A stretch of DNA of 64,000 bases from Siphonodentalium dalli (taxonomy: Eukaryota; Mollusca; Scaphopoda; Gadilida; Siphonodentaliidae): the NCBI GenBank assembly GCA_032622095.1, contig CP136064.1, positions 170,510,310 through 170,574,309 on the forward strand. The letters are read 5' to 3'. Positions within the stretch are counted from its first letter, which is position 1; each line of letters begins with the position of its first letter. Made by a program: the position numbers and the translations under genes. Positions 11,941 to 24,475 of the stretch are shown in pieces. The notes beneath the pieces were generated by a model. It was given only the letters and a program-made list of their open reading frames with translations, did not search any database and was not told the origin of the DNA.

Positions 11941-12401
11941 CAAGTCTGAGTTTAGCGTGCCCGTCATTTGCAGAATGAGGTCCCCAGAGGGTGAATTTAG
12001 TGATGATATCCCACATAGCGGGCTAGGATCACTAAATTCATCTTCTGGGGACCTTATTCTGCTTAGGCCTCATCTTCTCTGGAAAGTTTCTTTATTATCA
12101 AATTTCTATTGGAACTTCTTCACAAAGATCCTATTTCTTTTTTAGTTTAGTTTCTCTATACATCCAAAAATTGGCAGACGACACATTGCATAATCGAGGT
12201 TCCCAATGGGTGTACAATAGAATAATCACCATTTGGGAACTTCAATCTGAGTCTATGTCTCCCAAAGCATATGAGGCCATGCAGAATGAGGTCCCCAGAG
12301 GGTGATTTGGTGATTCTAGCCCGCTATTAGAGATAGCATCACTAAATTCACCCTCTGGGGACCTCATTCTGCAAATGACAGGCAGACTAAACTCAGACTT
12401 G
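11941..12401. mobile_element. GCAGAATGAGG palindrome element, full-length copy
   Basis: Terminal inverted repeats CAAGTCTGAGTTTAG flank two internal hairpins. Each hairpin has arms reading GCAGAATGAGGTCCCCAGAG and GGTGAATTTAGTGAT. This is the most complete member here; copies at 14.4, 15.4, 21.1 and 34.0 kb are partial. It is non-coding and no clear target duplication is visible. Confidence 0.7.
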
Positions 12402-13475
12402 ATCTGCATTGATTTTACTCAGTAAATACATTGATTTTTCAGGAAACAATTACTTAAAGTTAAAATCTGTATATAATCTTTATGTAAACCCAGGGATTTC
12501 AAATGACATACTGAGAAACTTCAACTTGAATTGATTAATGCTGTTGCAGTTTCTTTCAACTCGTGAGATATACACACTTTTACTTTTTCAGGATCTTTGA
12601 ATACATTCAGTTTATTAATTAAGATGATCATTAAATTTCTATAAAAAATAAAAATGCCAACTTCCTCTACTCTCTATTCCAGTCTGGTGACACGGGTGAC
12701 AGAAATTCTGGGATTAACACATCATAGCTGGAAAAGTTAAAATATGATTATAGATCAACTGATGACGGTTTTTCCTCAGCACAAAAATGTTTTCAGTATC
12801 AAAAGCCCTGCTTTCATTTTCAATTAAATAATCAACAATAAAAGCATGGATTATCATAGTGGGTAGAAATCAGACAACAAATATTCATGAAAGAAAAAAA
12901 AGAAAAAAAGAAAGAAACTCAACTCAAACACCAAAAAATCAACTAGCTAAAGTTACAACTTTATATATGCTATCTTCTATGACTAGATTCCTCACGATAT
13001 ATACCGCATAATTATATATGTATTTATAAATAGTAGCATACAAATATATAACAATCATCTGTGGCTACCCAATGTCTCATAAACATGAGGATACAAAGGC
13101 AACAGGAAATGGGGTATATTATATGGTTTCTAACACAAACTAAAACACTCTCTGCTAGGACTGTAACAATGAAATTATGATGCACCATGGTTGATAGGAA
13201 TGCGGCAGCTGACAACAAATTCTATAATGCCCGTTTTTAAATAGTAAATTTTATCTTTTTGGCTATAACTCGTAAACTTGATCTAAACAAGAGTTATTTA
13301 ATCTCAGCATTGGTCAAAAACATCTATAGTTTCCTGAAATAGTTCCATAAATTTTGATAAGTTCTTTGCAGGCAACAATTATTTCTTGGGAACTAACAAC
13401 TGTCAATCATGCATCCAGCTGGATTTTCTTTATTTTCATTGGTCAGTCAATTGAAATAAAGACGCCTGGCATCTT

Positions 13476-13667
13476 TTAACCCTTTCATGATGGGAGCTGG
13501 TTGGTGCAGCATTAAAGATCCTGTGCATTCTCTTATATATGTGAGTCTCTCATAGGGAACCTTGCATATATAAGCAAGGCTGCCCATGGGAGACTCGCAT
13601 ATATAAGAGAATGCATTGGGACAAAGTTTTCGCTAAATTTTAGGAAGCTCTCATCATGGTAGGGCTG
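13476..13667. mobile_element. piggyBac-like hairpin MITE (TTAACCCTTTCATGA family)
   Basis: The left end is TTAACCCTTTCATGATGGG, followed by a hairpin of ATTCTCTTATATATG and CATATATAAGAGAATGC. The right end is a decayed inverse (CATCATGGTAGGGCTGAA). TTAA plus CCCTTT ends resemble piggyBac termini. Confidence 0.65.
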
Positions 13668-13959
13668 AACACTTGTGGGGTTGCTGTCCAGAAACTAGTT
13701 CAAACACCAGTGCTTTCTGGAACCGACACTGATTAAGTTTATCGACGTTTATCCTTAATGACTAATTAATTAAGTTACATAAAAAATCTGGTATGTGTGC
13801 CTATGTCCTAAATGAGATTGTATCATGATACACTGGCTATGAAACAATATGGGTAATAACTCACAGTGTATCAAGTTGAAACAAAAATCAATAGAAAAAA
13901 ACAAATAATGACAAGAATGGGAAAATATTTTGACTGGGACTTCTCTCTCTCTTGGATGA

Positions 13960-14220
13960 TTAACCCTTTCATGACGGGAGCTGCGCTGGTGAAACATTAA
14001 AGACCCTGTGCCAGTGCATACTCTTATATATGCGAGTCTCCCATTGGAAGCCTCACACATATGAGAATGCACTGGCTTACATGGTCATGGCAATTATTGT
14101 TAAGCCAATACATTCTCTCATTTATGCGAGGCTCCCTATGGGAGACTCGCGTATATAAGAGAATGCATTGGCACAGGGTTTTCACAAAATTTCAGGAAGC
14201 TCCAGTCATGGAAGGGTTAA
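13960..14220. mobile_element. piggyBac-like hairpin MITE with intact TTAA both sides
   Basis: TTAACCCTTTCATGACGGG at 13960 is matched by the inverse CAGTCATGGAAGGGTTAA ending at 14220, so both ends retain the TTAA duplication. The inner hairpin is built on GCATTCTCTTATATATGCGA and its inverse. Confidence 0.8.
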
Positions 14221-14404
14221 GTGGTGAAGGTAATGATGACCTGCATCATGTAAGACAAAGCAATTATACATGTTCCTAATGCATCATAAATTAATGCATC
14301 GATGCAGTCCTAAAATCCATATCCAATAATCTAGAAATAAATTCTGAACAAGTTGTTCGTATTGAAGTTATAACCAGGGATGTACCAACAGGATGGAAAA
14401 TAGT

Positions 14405-14730
14405 GTCTGTGGGCTAGTGTCACCAAATTCACCCTCTGGGGACCTCATTCTGCTTATGCCTCAACTGCTATGGGAGACCTAGGATCAGATTGGAGTTCCC
14501 CAGTTGAAGTTGGTGATTTTCACCCATTAGTCAACTCAATTATGCATTTTATCTTCTGTAAATTAGGGGATATAGAAACTTCCCAGAATGGAAAAAGTAA
14601 CTAAAAACAATGTTAATTTGAGAAGATGAGGCCTAAGCAGAATGAGGTCCCCAGAGGGTGAATTTGGTGATGCTAGCTCACTGTGCATGATAGCATCACT
14701 AAATTCACCCTCTGGGGGGGGGGGGCACAC
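14405..14730. mobile_element. GCAGAATGAGG palindrome element, rearranged copy
   Basis: Half-hairpins at 14410-14455 and 14637-14723 flank the family spacer (AACTTCCCAGAATGG... AAGATGAGGCC). The right hairpin runs into a G12 tract at 14716-14727, probably polymerase slippage. Confidence 0.65.
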
Positions 14731-15369
14731 TATTTTCAGGCTTGCATGTGTGGGCAGGGGTGGGCTGTCTCCCTCTTCCCCAATGGTGGCCCTAAATTTC
14801 AAAAGTTCAGAGATTTGAAGGCCTAATAATTCCAGATCTCAATGAATTTCCAAGGAGCGGAATGAAAAGTTGTGTATTTGTGAACATTGGAAAACTGGTG
14901 TTTTTGTTGTAAACATGGGAATACTGGTGTTTATGTCATAACAAATTAAAGGGAGTAGATCTGATATTTTCTTATTGGATATTTGGTAGGCTGTGGGTAG
15001 TTGGAAATTTTCAGGTAGAAAGCCTGCCCCTATTTGAGACCACCCCCACCTAGATACATCCCTAGTTACAATGAGATGTAAGTCAGCTTGGGTGATTAAG
15101 CAGTTTTCAGAACAAATGATGTTTCACTGCCAAGTTCAACAAAACAATATAACAGAAACAGTGAAGGCAATGCCGTGAGTTCATACATTATCCGAGGATT
15201 TCCAAGGAAAACAACATGTTCATAGAAATGGCAACTGTTCAGATACAAGATTAATTGAATGAAATATCAAAGTTTATGAAGAAAATGTTTTCTGGAATGG
15301 CCAACTTGAAAAGACTGAATGGAAACTGAAGTAACTTGCCTCAGTGCAATGGCAACAAGCTGCAAATAG

Positions 15370-15590
15370 TGTGTCTGTCATTTGCAGAATGAGATCCAAG
15401 AGGGTGAATTTAGTGATGCTATCCCGCACAGTGGGCTAACATCACCAAATTCACCATCTGGTAACCTCATTCTGCTTAGGCCTCATCTTCTGGGAAGAAC
15501 TTATAGTCTCAAATTAACATTGTTTTTAGTTACTTTTTCCTTTCTGGGAAGTTTCTATATCCCCTAATTTGCAGAAGATAAAATACATAA
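15370..15590. mobile_element. GCAGAATGAGG palindrome element, partial copy
   Basis: It runs from GTCATTTGCAGAATGAGA through the hairpin (GTGAATTTAGTGATGC and inverse) into the family spacer with GGGAAGTTTCTATATCCCC. The second hairpin is absent. Confidence 0.65.
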
Positions 15591-15951
15591 TCGAAGTGAC
15601 TAATAATGGGTGAACACCATTATAGTCAGTAAATACACTTCAAACATGTTTTTTTTTAAATATGCCAACTGATATATGAGAGAGGTCACTTCTCCCAAGG
15701 ACAAAAATAGGGAAAAGTGGCACATTTTAAATGTCTCCCAAGTCGCACTCTAGGCTGGTACCTGAGCAGGTGCATGAAATTATTAATGATACAATTAAGA
15801 AATGCCTCAGGATTAATAGGACCCAGAGGCACATATCTTGGTGCAGTATTTCTTTATCTTAATTAGTGATCAGATGTCATAATGAGCCATGTCACTGATG
15901 CATATCATTTGGTGAAGCACACTGTACTGCACGTTCATTTGTGCACGACAG

Positions 15952-16163
15952 TTAACACTTTTCAGTGCCAAGTCCGATTTTTGTATCAACCCATATTTCC
16001 TTGATCATTTTTCAAATTTATTGATTATAATAATGTGATACATTGATGGAAAGAGCTCTTTGAGCTCTTTCCATCAATGTATCACATTATTATAATCAAT
16101 AAATTTGAAAAATGATCAAGGAAATATGGGTTGATACAAAAATCGGGCTTGGCAAAGGGTTAG
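15952..16163. mobile_element. Near-perfect 210-bp palindrome with TTAA/CCCTTT-type ends
   Basis: Arms of about 95 bases meet at GAGCTCTTTGAGCTC (axis near 16057). The ends are TTAACACTTTTC... and ...GGCAAAGGGTTAG. Arm identity is very high, which suggests recent insertion or maintenance by gene conversion. It is probably another piggyBac-like MITE. Confidence 0.75.
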
Positions 16164-16546
16164 AGATGAATTCAGGGATCCAGACAGTCAGCGTTATAAC
16201 AACAATACAAAAACAATTTAATTTAACATTGTTTTCTGCTCTGTTCTGCTGTAAAATCGATGAGAACCAAATATGACATATAGATATGACCACAAAATAC
16301 AATTATCATTTTTGGTGACATTGAAAAGCTATATTAAATAGATAGAAAATTTAATATCAAACAAGAGAGTGTCTTCCATGTAGCATTTCCATATTATTTT
16401 GTACACTAGAAGCTAAAAAGTAAAATAGGTTTTGTAAAACAAAATTATCCTGGAACACCAAATACATCTTTAAAATTGCATCATGTTACTCACAGGTATC
16501 ATGGGTCATGTACCGGCTACTAGAGCTAGTTGTCATATTAGCCCAG

Positions 16547-16803
16547 TTAACCCTTTCTATACTAAATACTCATTGATGAGTTGTTATCCCTTAAGAAATG
16601 TTCAGATAATAAGTTCAACGAACGATCAATGAACTTATTCTCTGAACATTTCCCACCATTGGATATGAATCCTTCTTCTCGTGTGATCTATTTTTCTACC
16701 TGTCTGCTTTAATTACCTGAAAACCCTCCAAATGAATAATATACCGTTCCAAAGTATACTTTTATAACTGAGTGGGGAAATCCATTTAGTAAAGCAAGGG
16801 TTA
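16547..16803. mobile_element. piggyBac-like MITE (TACTCATTGATGAG family)
   Basis: It starts TTAACCCTTTCTATACTAAA and ends CATTTAGTAAAGCAAGGGTTA, imperfect inverses of each other. The interior holds the inverted words AATAAGTTCA and TGAACTTATT. It is the best-preserved copy of this family here. Confidence 0.7.
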
Positions 16804-18163
16804 GTTAGGGAATTAGTGCACCAGCTAGTACCCTAACTAATATTCTGGTAATCACAATGAATGTAAAAAGTAATTATTTTCACTTTTGTTTGAATTTGAA
16901 GGCGCACATGTAACTTCAGTAACTAGTGCTATAATATCAGATTATCAATGTCCTGGCTTCATGTTGAGTAAAAGTTTACGAAGTGAACTTTTTTTCCCAA
17001 ATGTTCTTTAATGCCAAGAATTTATTTTCTTATTTTATAATAATACATTTAATTCCTCAGATTTTTGGGCTTATATAACAGAAGGTTTTCTGGACCAAGC
17101 TGCTGTGTAAGGTCCCGTATAAGTATTATAGTAGCACATATTTATATACCCTGCCTCCACTGTGTGTTACCCTGCTCAACAATTCAATGACAACGTATGA
17201 ACAAATATTAAACGGGTCCAATAACTCATTTTCATTATAATTACAATGTTGTTTGTATCATTCATAGAGCATATGAGAGTATTTTGCACTAATCCATGGC
17301 TCAAATTAATTCATTTGTTGCATATATTCTGTTGAGTATAACAGGCGATAGTGCCATAAATGGCCGGATTTAGTGTACAGTCCTCCTTTAAGGAAGGATG
17401 GAATTTTCTAAGTTTGAAAATTCAAAGCATTTTTATACTTAATGCTTTTCATAGGGGTGGCAAACCCAAGAAAATATATAAATTTAAAAAATCTATTTTC
17501 CAACATGCAATATAGGCAGCAATAATAGCAGCTTAAAATTTTTATTTCAGTAGAAAACCATTTATATAAAACACTGAGACCAGATAACCTCTGGTGAGAT
17601 TTACATTTATGTCAGAATTAACTGGAAGACATCAGAAGAAAACAGTAACAATCTAAACAAAACAGTTGTTCTCTACAACAAACTTGATCCATCTGTATTG
17701 CTTGTGATGCCATATCTGCTAATTGTTTTTGATACATCAGAAACAAAAGCAATGCAATGAATAATATAATATGCTGTTGGGATTTTTCAAACTGAAAACA
17801 TGTCCAAGAAATCAAATTTGAAAGTTCACAATAAATTTTGTACAGGGAATGAACAATTTGCCTATCACGAGCACTTGTCTATTAGTTTCATAGGGAGACC
17901 TATATCATCAGAAATAGTGTTAACGCATGGTATAGCATAACATTATCTTAATTTTATAGCAACCAGAAATCAGCTGTATTCTGTATTATGACCCGGAGAA
18001 ATGGATGATGTTTTTGTTGTGTTCCATTGAGTATGTAAGTAAGTTGGTAAATAAATTAGAAATAAGCATTTTTCATCTATAACATTGCTTTATAGATGGT
18101 TTATCTCTTCCATACCACAACAACAACAACAACATAATCTTTATAATACATGATTCAAGACTA
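16804..18163. other. AT-rich stretch, no gene seen
   Basis: No supported exon is present. There is a short CAA microsatellite at about 18117-18135. Confidence 0.3.
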
Positions 18164-18376
18164 CAGTAATGCTCTAATTAATCGACTCCTTAACCACAGC
18201 AGAATTATGGGTAACTTTTCAGGATTTAGTCGGAAATACGGCTATTTGCCATTCATCGGAAAACTCTCGGCGAAAGCTTTCCAATGAATGGCAACAAGCC
18301 ATATTTCCGACTAAATCCTGAAAAATTACCCATAATTCTGCTGTGGTTAAGGAGTCGATTAATTAGAGCATCACTG
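18164..18376. mobile_element. CAGTAATGCTC foldback element, full palindrome
   Basis: This 213-bp hairpin has the same length and arm sequence as the 9.66-kb copy. TA is kept on the left flank and lost on the right. Confidence 0.75.
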
Positions 18377-18385
18377 GACAAGTAC

Positions 18386-18480
18386 CTTTTTATGTGAAGA
18401 AAACACAGATAAAAATGAAGATTTGGTATATTATTTGTCTATAATGAAATAATAAAGTCTGTTCTAAAACAGCCTGTAAG
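18386..18480. repeat. Dispersed repeat (GGTATATTATTTGTCTATAA family)
   Basis: It shares ACAGATAAAAATGAAGAT-like sequence plus GGTATATTATTTGTCTATAA with 20770-21010 and, more diverged, 31490-31720. Nature unknown. Confidence 0.45.
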
Positions 18481-19184
18481 CCTGTCCCGAAGTTGTATGT
18501 ATTATACCAGAAGAAATCAAAATAAAATCAATATTAATTGATGGAAGCATTTCCAAAAACACATATCTTCGATTCATATTTATTATTTTATACAATGGAA
18601 ACTATATAGAACTTGTTAGGAAGAGATAGACCATCTTTAAAATTGTATGAAATTCTATATTGGCTTCAACGGCTTTTTCTCCGGCATTGCCTTTTGCTGT
18701 AGCTAATTTTGCTTTCTCAAACCAAACTAAATTTTAACTTGCATCCATACATCAGGCCACTATTAAAATTATTTTTGTTTGCAGTCACCCTACCCAACTT
18801 TTGAATGTAGGTAGCCTTTAATGCTGTGCCAACGCAGCTCCCGTCTGAAAGGGTTAAGCGTTTCAGACAATTGTAATCTTCATCATTTGTTAGATCATGC
18901 CATGATTCTCTACTCTGGATATGTCCGTAGAGATCATATTCCACCAGTTCAAAACATGGGAACTTTTTGATGTTCTGACCTTATCTGACATGGAACATCG
19001 AACAAACAATGAAGGGTACATATGTCTTTGTTAATGCTTGTTGCTTAGTGGTATATTTCATGGTGGGGGGGGTCCAAGCTCGAGACTGTGTGATTCGATA
19101 GCGAAATAAACATTAAATTGATCACCCAGGAGAAATGACATGATTGTGGGCGATGAAAATGGGGATCGGCTCAACAGTCACCTA

Positions 19185-19397
19185 CAGTAATGCCCTAAAT
19201 AATCGACTCCTTAACCACATCAGAATTATGGGTAATTTTTCAGGATTTAGTCGGAAATATGGCTTGTTGCCATTCATCGGAAAGCTCTCACTGAGAGCTT
19301 TCCGATGAATGGCAACAAGCCATATTTCTGACTAAATCCTGAAAAATTACCCATAATTCTGATGTGGTTAAGGAGTCGATTATTTAGGGCATTACTG
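19185..19397. mobile_element. CAGTAATGCCC foldback element, full palindrome
   Basis: This 213-bp hairpin is flanked by TA on both sides. Arms are nearly identical, with GATGTGGTTAAGG on one arm matching CCTTAACCACATC on the other. A change shared by both arms suggests arm-to-arm correction. Confidence 0.8.
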
Positions 19398-19750
19398 TAT
19401 GGTAAGTCCTGCAGTCTCGGGCTTGGATCTTCACCTGAGCAATGTGAAATTGCTGGGGAGCAGGTACAAGCTAAGAAAGTATATTAGCTGCATGTATGAC
19501 ATGACTTGTATGTATGACATGGTATCTATAGTGATACAAAAGAAATAAAGAAAGAAAAAGTTTGGAAAAAACAAAAAAATTAGAGACCGCAAAATTATAA
19601 TTTGGGTTGGCTGGTAATGAGGCCACAGGAAACAAACCTCTTTTTTATTACGGCCTCATTTAATCATTGTAATTCAACAAATCAACATCTGTTTTCCAGC
19701 GGATGTTATAGTAGACATAAAATCTGACAAGTTGTGACAATCAAAGACAT

Positions 19751-19951
19751 AGAGTAATGCCCAAAGTATATGACCCTTTAACCACAGCAGAATTATGGGA
19801 AATTTTTCAGGATTTAGTCTGAAATATGGCTTGTTGCCATTCACCGAGAGCTTTCCGATGAATAGCAGCAAGCCATATTTCCGATAAAATCCTGAAAAAA
19901 TTGCCCCAAATTCTGCTGTGGTTTATGGGTCAATTATTTAGGACTATACTG
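19751..19951. mobile_element. CAGTAATGCCC foldback element, diverged copy
   Basis: Same order of words as the full-length copies, with a shortened stem (ATTCACCGAGAGCTTTCCG) and damaged ends (GAGTAATGCCC, GGACTATACTG). Confidence 0.65.
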
Positions 19952-20769
19952 TGAAGATGATGGCATCAATAGCAGTTCAGACTTATACATGATTTGCATA
20001 GTTCATAACCGAATATGAATCTGCCACACAAAACATAATACCATTTTGTTGTGTATGGAACAGACACATGTATCAACATAAGAAGCAAAAATGCTAAGTC
20101 AGTGACTAATTAAAGATTATATCATAGAATGGTTGCAACAATACACATGTTTATGACACATGGCTCAATAAGATAAAATATGTATCATGAAGCATTTTAT
20201 GCAAATGTGAAGACAATTTGAACTTCAGCCATTGTAAGTTCTACCAGGTCCGGAAGCGATTGTATGATATCGATAGCAGAATATCAGAAAGTAAGTGCAT
20301 ACGATATATCGTAGCAACTGTATCTGATTAATTCTCCTATCTATTTTAACTAGGCCTGAAATTCTAAGTCTTCTTACAATAAATTTGATAAATTAATTAA
20401 TCTGTGATTGATGACCAAGAACATTATATTTATTCTCAAACAATATCCCAAATTTAAATCAAAATGTACAAATCATGTATAATAACATCCTAAATAGTGT
20501 CATAATATTATTCACAGCTTTACTTGTATTTAAATTTTTATAGCAGTAATATTTTGTCAGTTTTAAATTTCTGAAGTTTAATTATCCATCAACTATGACA
20601 CAAGTTGAAAGGCAGCTTTATATTGCCATTGCGAGATATCAATACTATCTCTGAGGATAAGTCTTTCATAATAGTTCTTGATGTGATGATATTAAAAATA
20701 AAAAAAATATGGTTATTGGTGAAATAAAATAATTACATCAACAATATAATTTTTATAAAACCCTGATTT

Positions 20770-21010
20770 CAAACCTACAAATACCTTTCTCTGTGAATAA
20801 AACAAAGACTAAACTGAAGATAGGGTATATTATTTGTCTATAAAAGACATAAAAAAGTGGTTTAATCCTGCAAAATAGGTTAATTGAAATGTCATTGTGC
20901 CTTGGTGAGGAGAGCTAACAAAATAGAGTTCTCCCTCTTGTTATGCTCCAAATGCCAGAACAAAATTGAAATAATATCAATATTAAAATTGATAGAAGTG
21001 TTTCAGATCA
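20770..21010. repeat. Dispersed repeat (GGTATATTATTTGTCTATAA family)
   Basis: The longest copy with 31490-31720: both share a GTGAATAAAA start, GTCTATAAAAG, then AATGACAT/GTCATTGTGCCTTG and a later TTCTCC block. No coding content; possibly an old SINE or MITE. Confidence 0.45.
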
Positions 21011-21114
21011 GGTATCTTCAATTCATCTTTATTATTTTATACTCCAGAAAATTGAAAATTTAATCAAATCTCAGCTGCACAGGGCCCTATGTCCCCCATG
21101 GCAGATGAGGCCAT

Positions 21115-21215
21115 GCAGAATGAGGTTATCAGAGGGTAAATTTAGTGATGCTAGCCCGCTATGCGGGATAGGGTCACTAAATTCACCCTCTGGGGACCTT
21201 ATTCTCAATTTCTCA
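21115..21215. mobile_element. GCAGAATGAGG hairpin, solo copy
   Basis: A single 100-bp hairpin (GCAGAATGAGGTTATCAGAG ... CTCTGGGGACCTTATTCT) preceded by the family's CCCATGGCAGATGAGGCC spacer. Confidence 0.65.
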
Positions 21216-22689
21216 GGCTTGATGGCTCCGTGTCTCAGTTCCATCACTTCACTTCTCACTGATCCCGCTTGATATGGCAGTCATTTCTCTCTGATATTAT
21301 TTGGGAGGGGGAGTCACTTCTCCTTGATATTCTTTGGAAGGGAAGTCTCTTTTCCCTTAATGATGCTTGGAGGGCGATCTCTTGTTAAAATGGTGTGCAA
21401 AATGATACTACACAAATTAAATACAAGTAAGGCATGATCAATAACTTTTACAAACTCAGGACCGGTAATCTACATGATATATTGCTCAAAAATGGCGGCA
21501 AGATGCATCACATCGAAGTGAATTTTATTCATCTATAGAAATAACTCAACCAAAAAGATAGCGAACGAGCTATGTATCAATTTATTCTCGCTCACTATGA
21601 ATCCCATCGCCATATAAATATGACTGTTGAGAAGATAGTGATGACGTGACTTTGTTCACCATTTTTCGAGATTCTGAAATTTGAAGGCCAAAATATCCTT
21701 AAAAACATACCTGTTTGATACCCTGTTTTTTTCAGCATCCGAGATGAGTTTATAGGATAACTCATTAGTCTAATGGCTTGCTGATATCTTTGGTAAATAC
21801 CATTAGAAGAAACAAATGTTGAAATTGCCAGGCGTTTTTTTTGTTGCAGTTGAGTTGTTGTGATAGCTCATTATTAGTCTTATCGCTTGCTGACTTCATA
21901 GGAAAATGTTGAAAAAATTAGTAGAAATTGCCAGGCAAAATATCTTGCCGCCGTTTTTGAGCAAATTATTATGATGTAGGTTCCCGACCCTGAAAATGTC
22001 CTGCAGCACATTATAAGTATAAGTGAGCCTATGTGGCTGTATAAATTAATTCTCTTTAGTTTAAAATGACTAGTTCTTCATTTTCATGAAATATCCATAG
22101 AGGTCTCTGATGTATCACCAAACGAATGAAACAAAATATCAAACAACTTATTAATAAGAAACAATTACCAGTCCATGATATTAAAATCGTCTCTATAAAG
22201 CAACAAAATATTGTCAAACTATTAAACTAAGTGTGTAGTAAAAAAGAACTCATGCAAAATTATCAACAACTATGTTGAATTTTCCCAAGATGCGCAAATA
22301 AATGAATAAATATAAAAAGATTAAAATTGAATAATGTCAACAATAAAGAAAAGTTCATTTATTCTTTATTATGAGATATTTTTTGTCAGAAAATTCTTAA
22401 ATGCCTGTGGAGATTTGGAGCCTCGGTTCATCATAATTTATCTTTTTGTCAAATTTTCATGGTCAGTTCTGGGGATCATAATAGGACATTAAAATCCATT
22501 TTTTTTATAAAAACTCCATATGCATCATAAAACTAATTAAATGAAATTACCAATCCAGAGTAAATGGAAATGTCAATCACACTGTAGCTCGACTTGTGGA
22601 GGCTGAGCAATCAATAGAATGATAAAGAAGGAAAGTAAAAAAGTTTCAGTAAATGGATTGTATTGTTATTGAAATTATTTTCTTTTCAA
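21216..22689. other. Non-coding stretch, no gene seen
   Basis: AT-rich. Partly duplicated text around 21480 and 21950 (TTGCTCAAAAATGGCGGCAAG and its inverse) indicates an old inverted repeat of roughly 0.5 kb that I could not delimit. Confidence 0.35.
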
Positions 22690-23060
22690 ACATTTCTCCA
22701 ATCAATGTAGGCTGCAGGATGTGCCGATGGATTCAAATGTGAAAGACAAGGCAGCCATGTTTTTCATAGAAAATCGTTCAAATTGGATAGCTTCCATCTA
22801 GAGGTGATTATTTCTTTTATATATATGCAGGCTGCAGTGTGTGCCGATGGATTCAAATTTGAAATCCAAAATGACCGCTGGTGGCCATGTTTTTTATCGG
22901 ATTTCGAATATAATCGATGGCTCCCATCTAGAGGTCACCCTGAAGTTCCATATGAAGTTTGGTGGCGATCAAATGTAGGATGTCCACAGGATTTAGTCAT
23001 GCAAACTGATGCAAAGAGTAAAATTCAAGATGGCTGCCAGCAGCCATATTTTTCAAAATA
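22690..23060. repeat. Dispersed repeat (CAAGATGGCTGC family), two units
   Basis: Repeating text: GGCTGCAGGATGTGCC, AAATTCAAGATGGCTGC, GGCCATGTTTTT, CTCCCATCTAGAGGTCACC, CCATATGAAGTTTGGTG. Further copies lie at 27455-27935 and 48600-49600. An open frame through this stretch is a by-product and no protein family is recognised. Confidence 0.65.
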
Positions 23061-23464
23061 AATTTACCTGGCTAAGTGGTGGAGGTGTTAACAGAAGACT
23101 GTTTGACAAAATAGTATCCATGCTCTGTGGAACTTTTCTTTATTCAAATGTCAGATAACATAAAAACTGACAGGTAATTAATTGTGGGTATTGCTCTCAA
23201 AGCGAGGAGATAAGGTATAACTTTGACAAGGATTTGTGATGTGGGTAGGAGGGAGAAGGGTAGGGAGGAGGGGAGGGTACAAGAGCAGAGGTGGGTAGAA
23301 GGTGGGACTCCACCCATGGGAGGAACACTTGGAAAGTAACCCATCTGCTCTGATTCTTTTTGACAGGTCGGTCACATTTTAACAATCTGAATACCTACCA
23401 TCCAAGGCTATTCACACGATGTCAGATTAATCAGCTTGGTGGTTCCAGAGAAGATGTTTAATTT

Positions 23465-23870
23465 TTTTTCTTCAAAAAAGGGCCATAACTCCTTTAAAAT
23501 TAATCAGATCAAACCCATATTCGAACTCGATCTGTATTTTGGGCTGAGAAACTCACATACCAAATTTGATTCTGATCAGATATATTTTTTTTAGTTATCG
23601 CAGCATGCATTAATTCTAAGTCAAAAAAGGTCCAAAACTCTGTAACAAACTCGGATCAAACCCATATTCGTAATCTATCTGTATTTTGGGCTGAGAAACA
23701 CATATAGAAAATTGGTTTCGATCGGATAGAATTGTTTGAGTTATCGCACCATGCATAAAGTGTCTATGGACGGACAGACTGCTAGACAGACGGACAGACA
23801 GATAGACAGACGACGAGTGGTCAATCCAGACGTCGACACTATGTGTACAATACTATGGAATTTGTACACA
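23465..23870 (+). repeat. GGGCCATAACTC tandem-like repeat ending in GACGGACAGAC tract
   Basis: Two units of AAAAAAGGGCCATAACTCC / AAAAAAGGTCCAAAACTC, each followed by CCCATATTCGAAC, TCTGTATTTTGGGCTGAGAA and GAGTTATCGCA. They end in a GACGGACAGAC-rich simple repeat at about 23767-23812. It is related in style to the 53.0-53.9 kb array. Confidence 0.65.
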
Positions 23871-24037
23871 TAAAAACTAATTTGTAATAGTTGAATTCTT
23901 ATGAAAACCACAACAAACAGAAAGCTTATATTGCAATCTAGTGCACTCACAGATTTATTAGTTCACAGTGGTAGAGAATATGGATTTTTTTAAGTGTCGT
24001 TTCAACAGAAATGTCTGGAAGTGTCAAAAATTTCTTT

Positions 24038-24214
24038 TTAACCCTTCCATGACTGGAGCTTCCTAAAATTTAGCGAAAACCCTGTGCCCTTGTAAGCCAG
24101 TGCATTCTATTATATATGCAAGGCTCCCTATGGAAGACTCGCACATATAAGAAAAAGCACTGGCACAGGATCTTTACTGCTGCAAAAGTGCAGCTCCAGT
24201 CATGAAAGGGTTAA
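24038..24214. mobile_element. piggyBac-like hairpin MITE with TTAA both sides
   Basis: TTAACCCTTCCATGACTGG at the left and CAGTCATGAAAGGGTTAA at the right, same family as 13.96 kb. It lies about 260 bases past the BTB-ZF stop codon and could be part of that gene's 3' UTR. Confidence 0.75.
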
Positions 24215-24475
24215 TATTTTCTTTTTCCACAAATTAACTAATGCTTGCACTGGATAATTGTTCTAGCTTCACGATGATTCCATAAGCTTGAAGATATAAC
24301 TTCACTTCTGTGAGATTAAATTGCTGAAAAATGTTGAAATTAGCTAACTCAGTGCCACCTTAAAAACACTCTTTGCAGTTGAGTGGTGAGAAACATTCAA
24401 AAATGCATCCTGGGAAAATTCAGGATATTTAACATTTTATGTAAAATATATCAATAACTACAATCATTAGTATAA

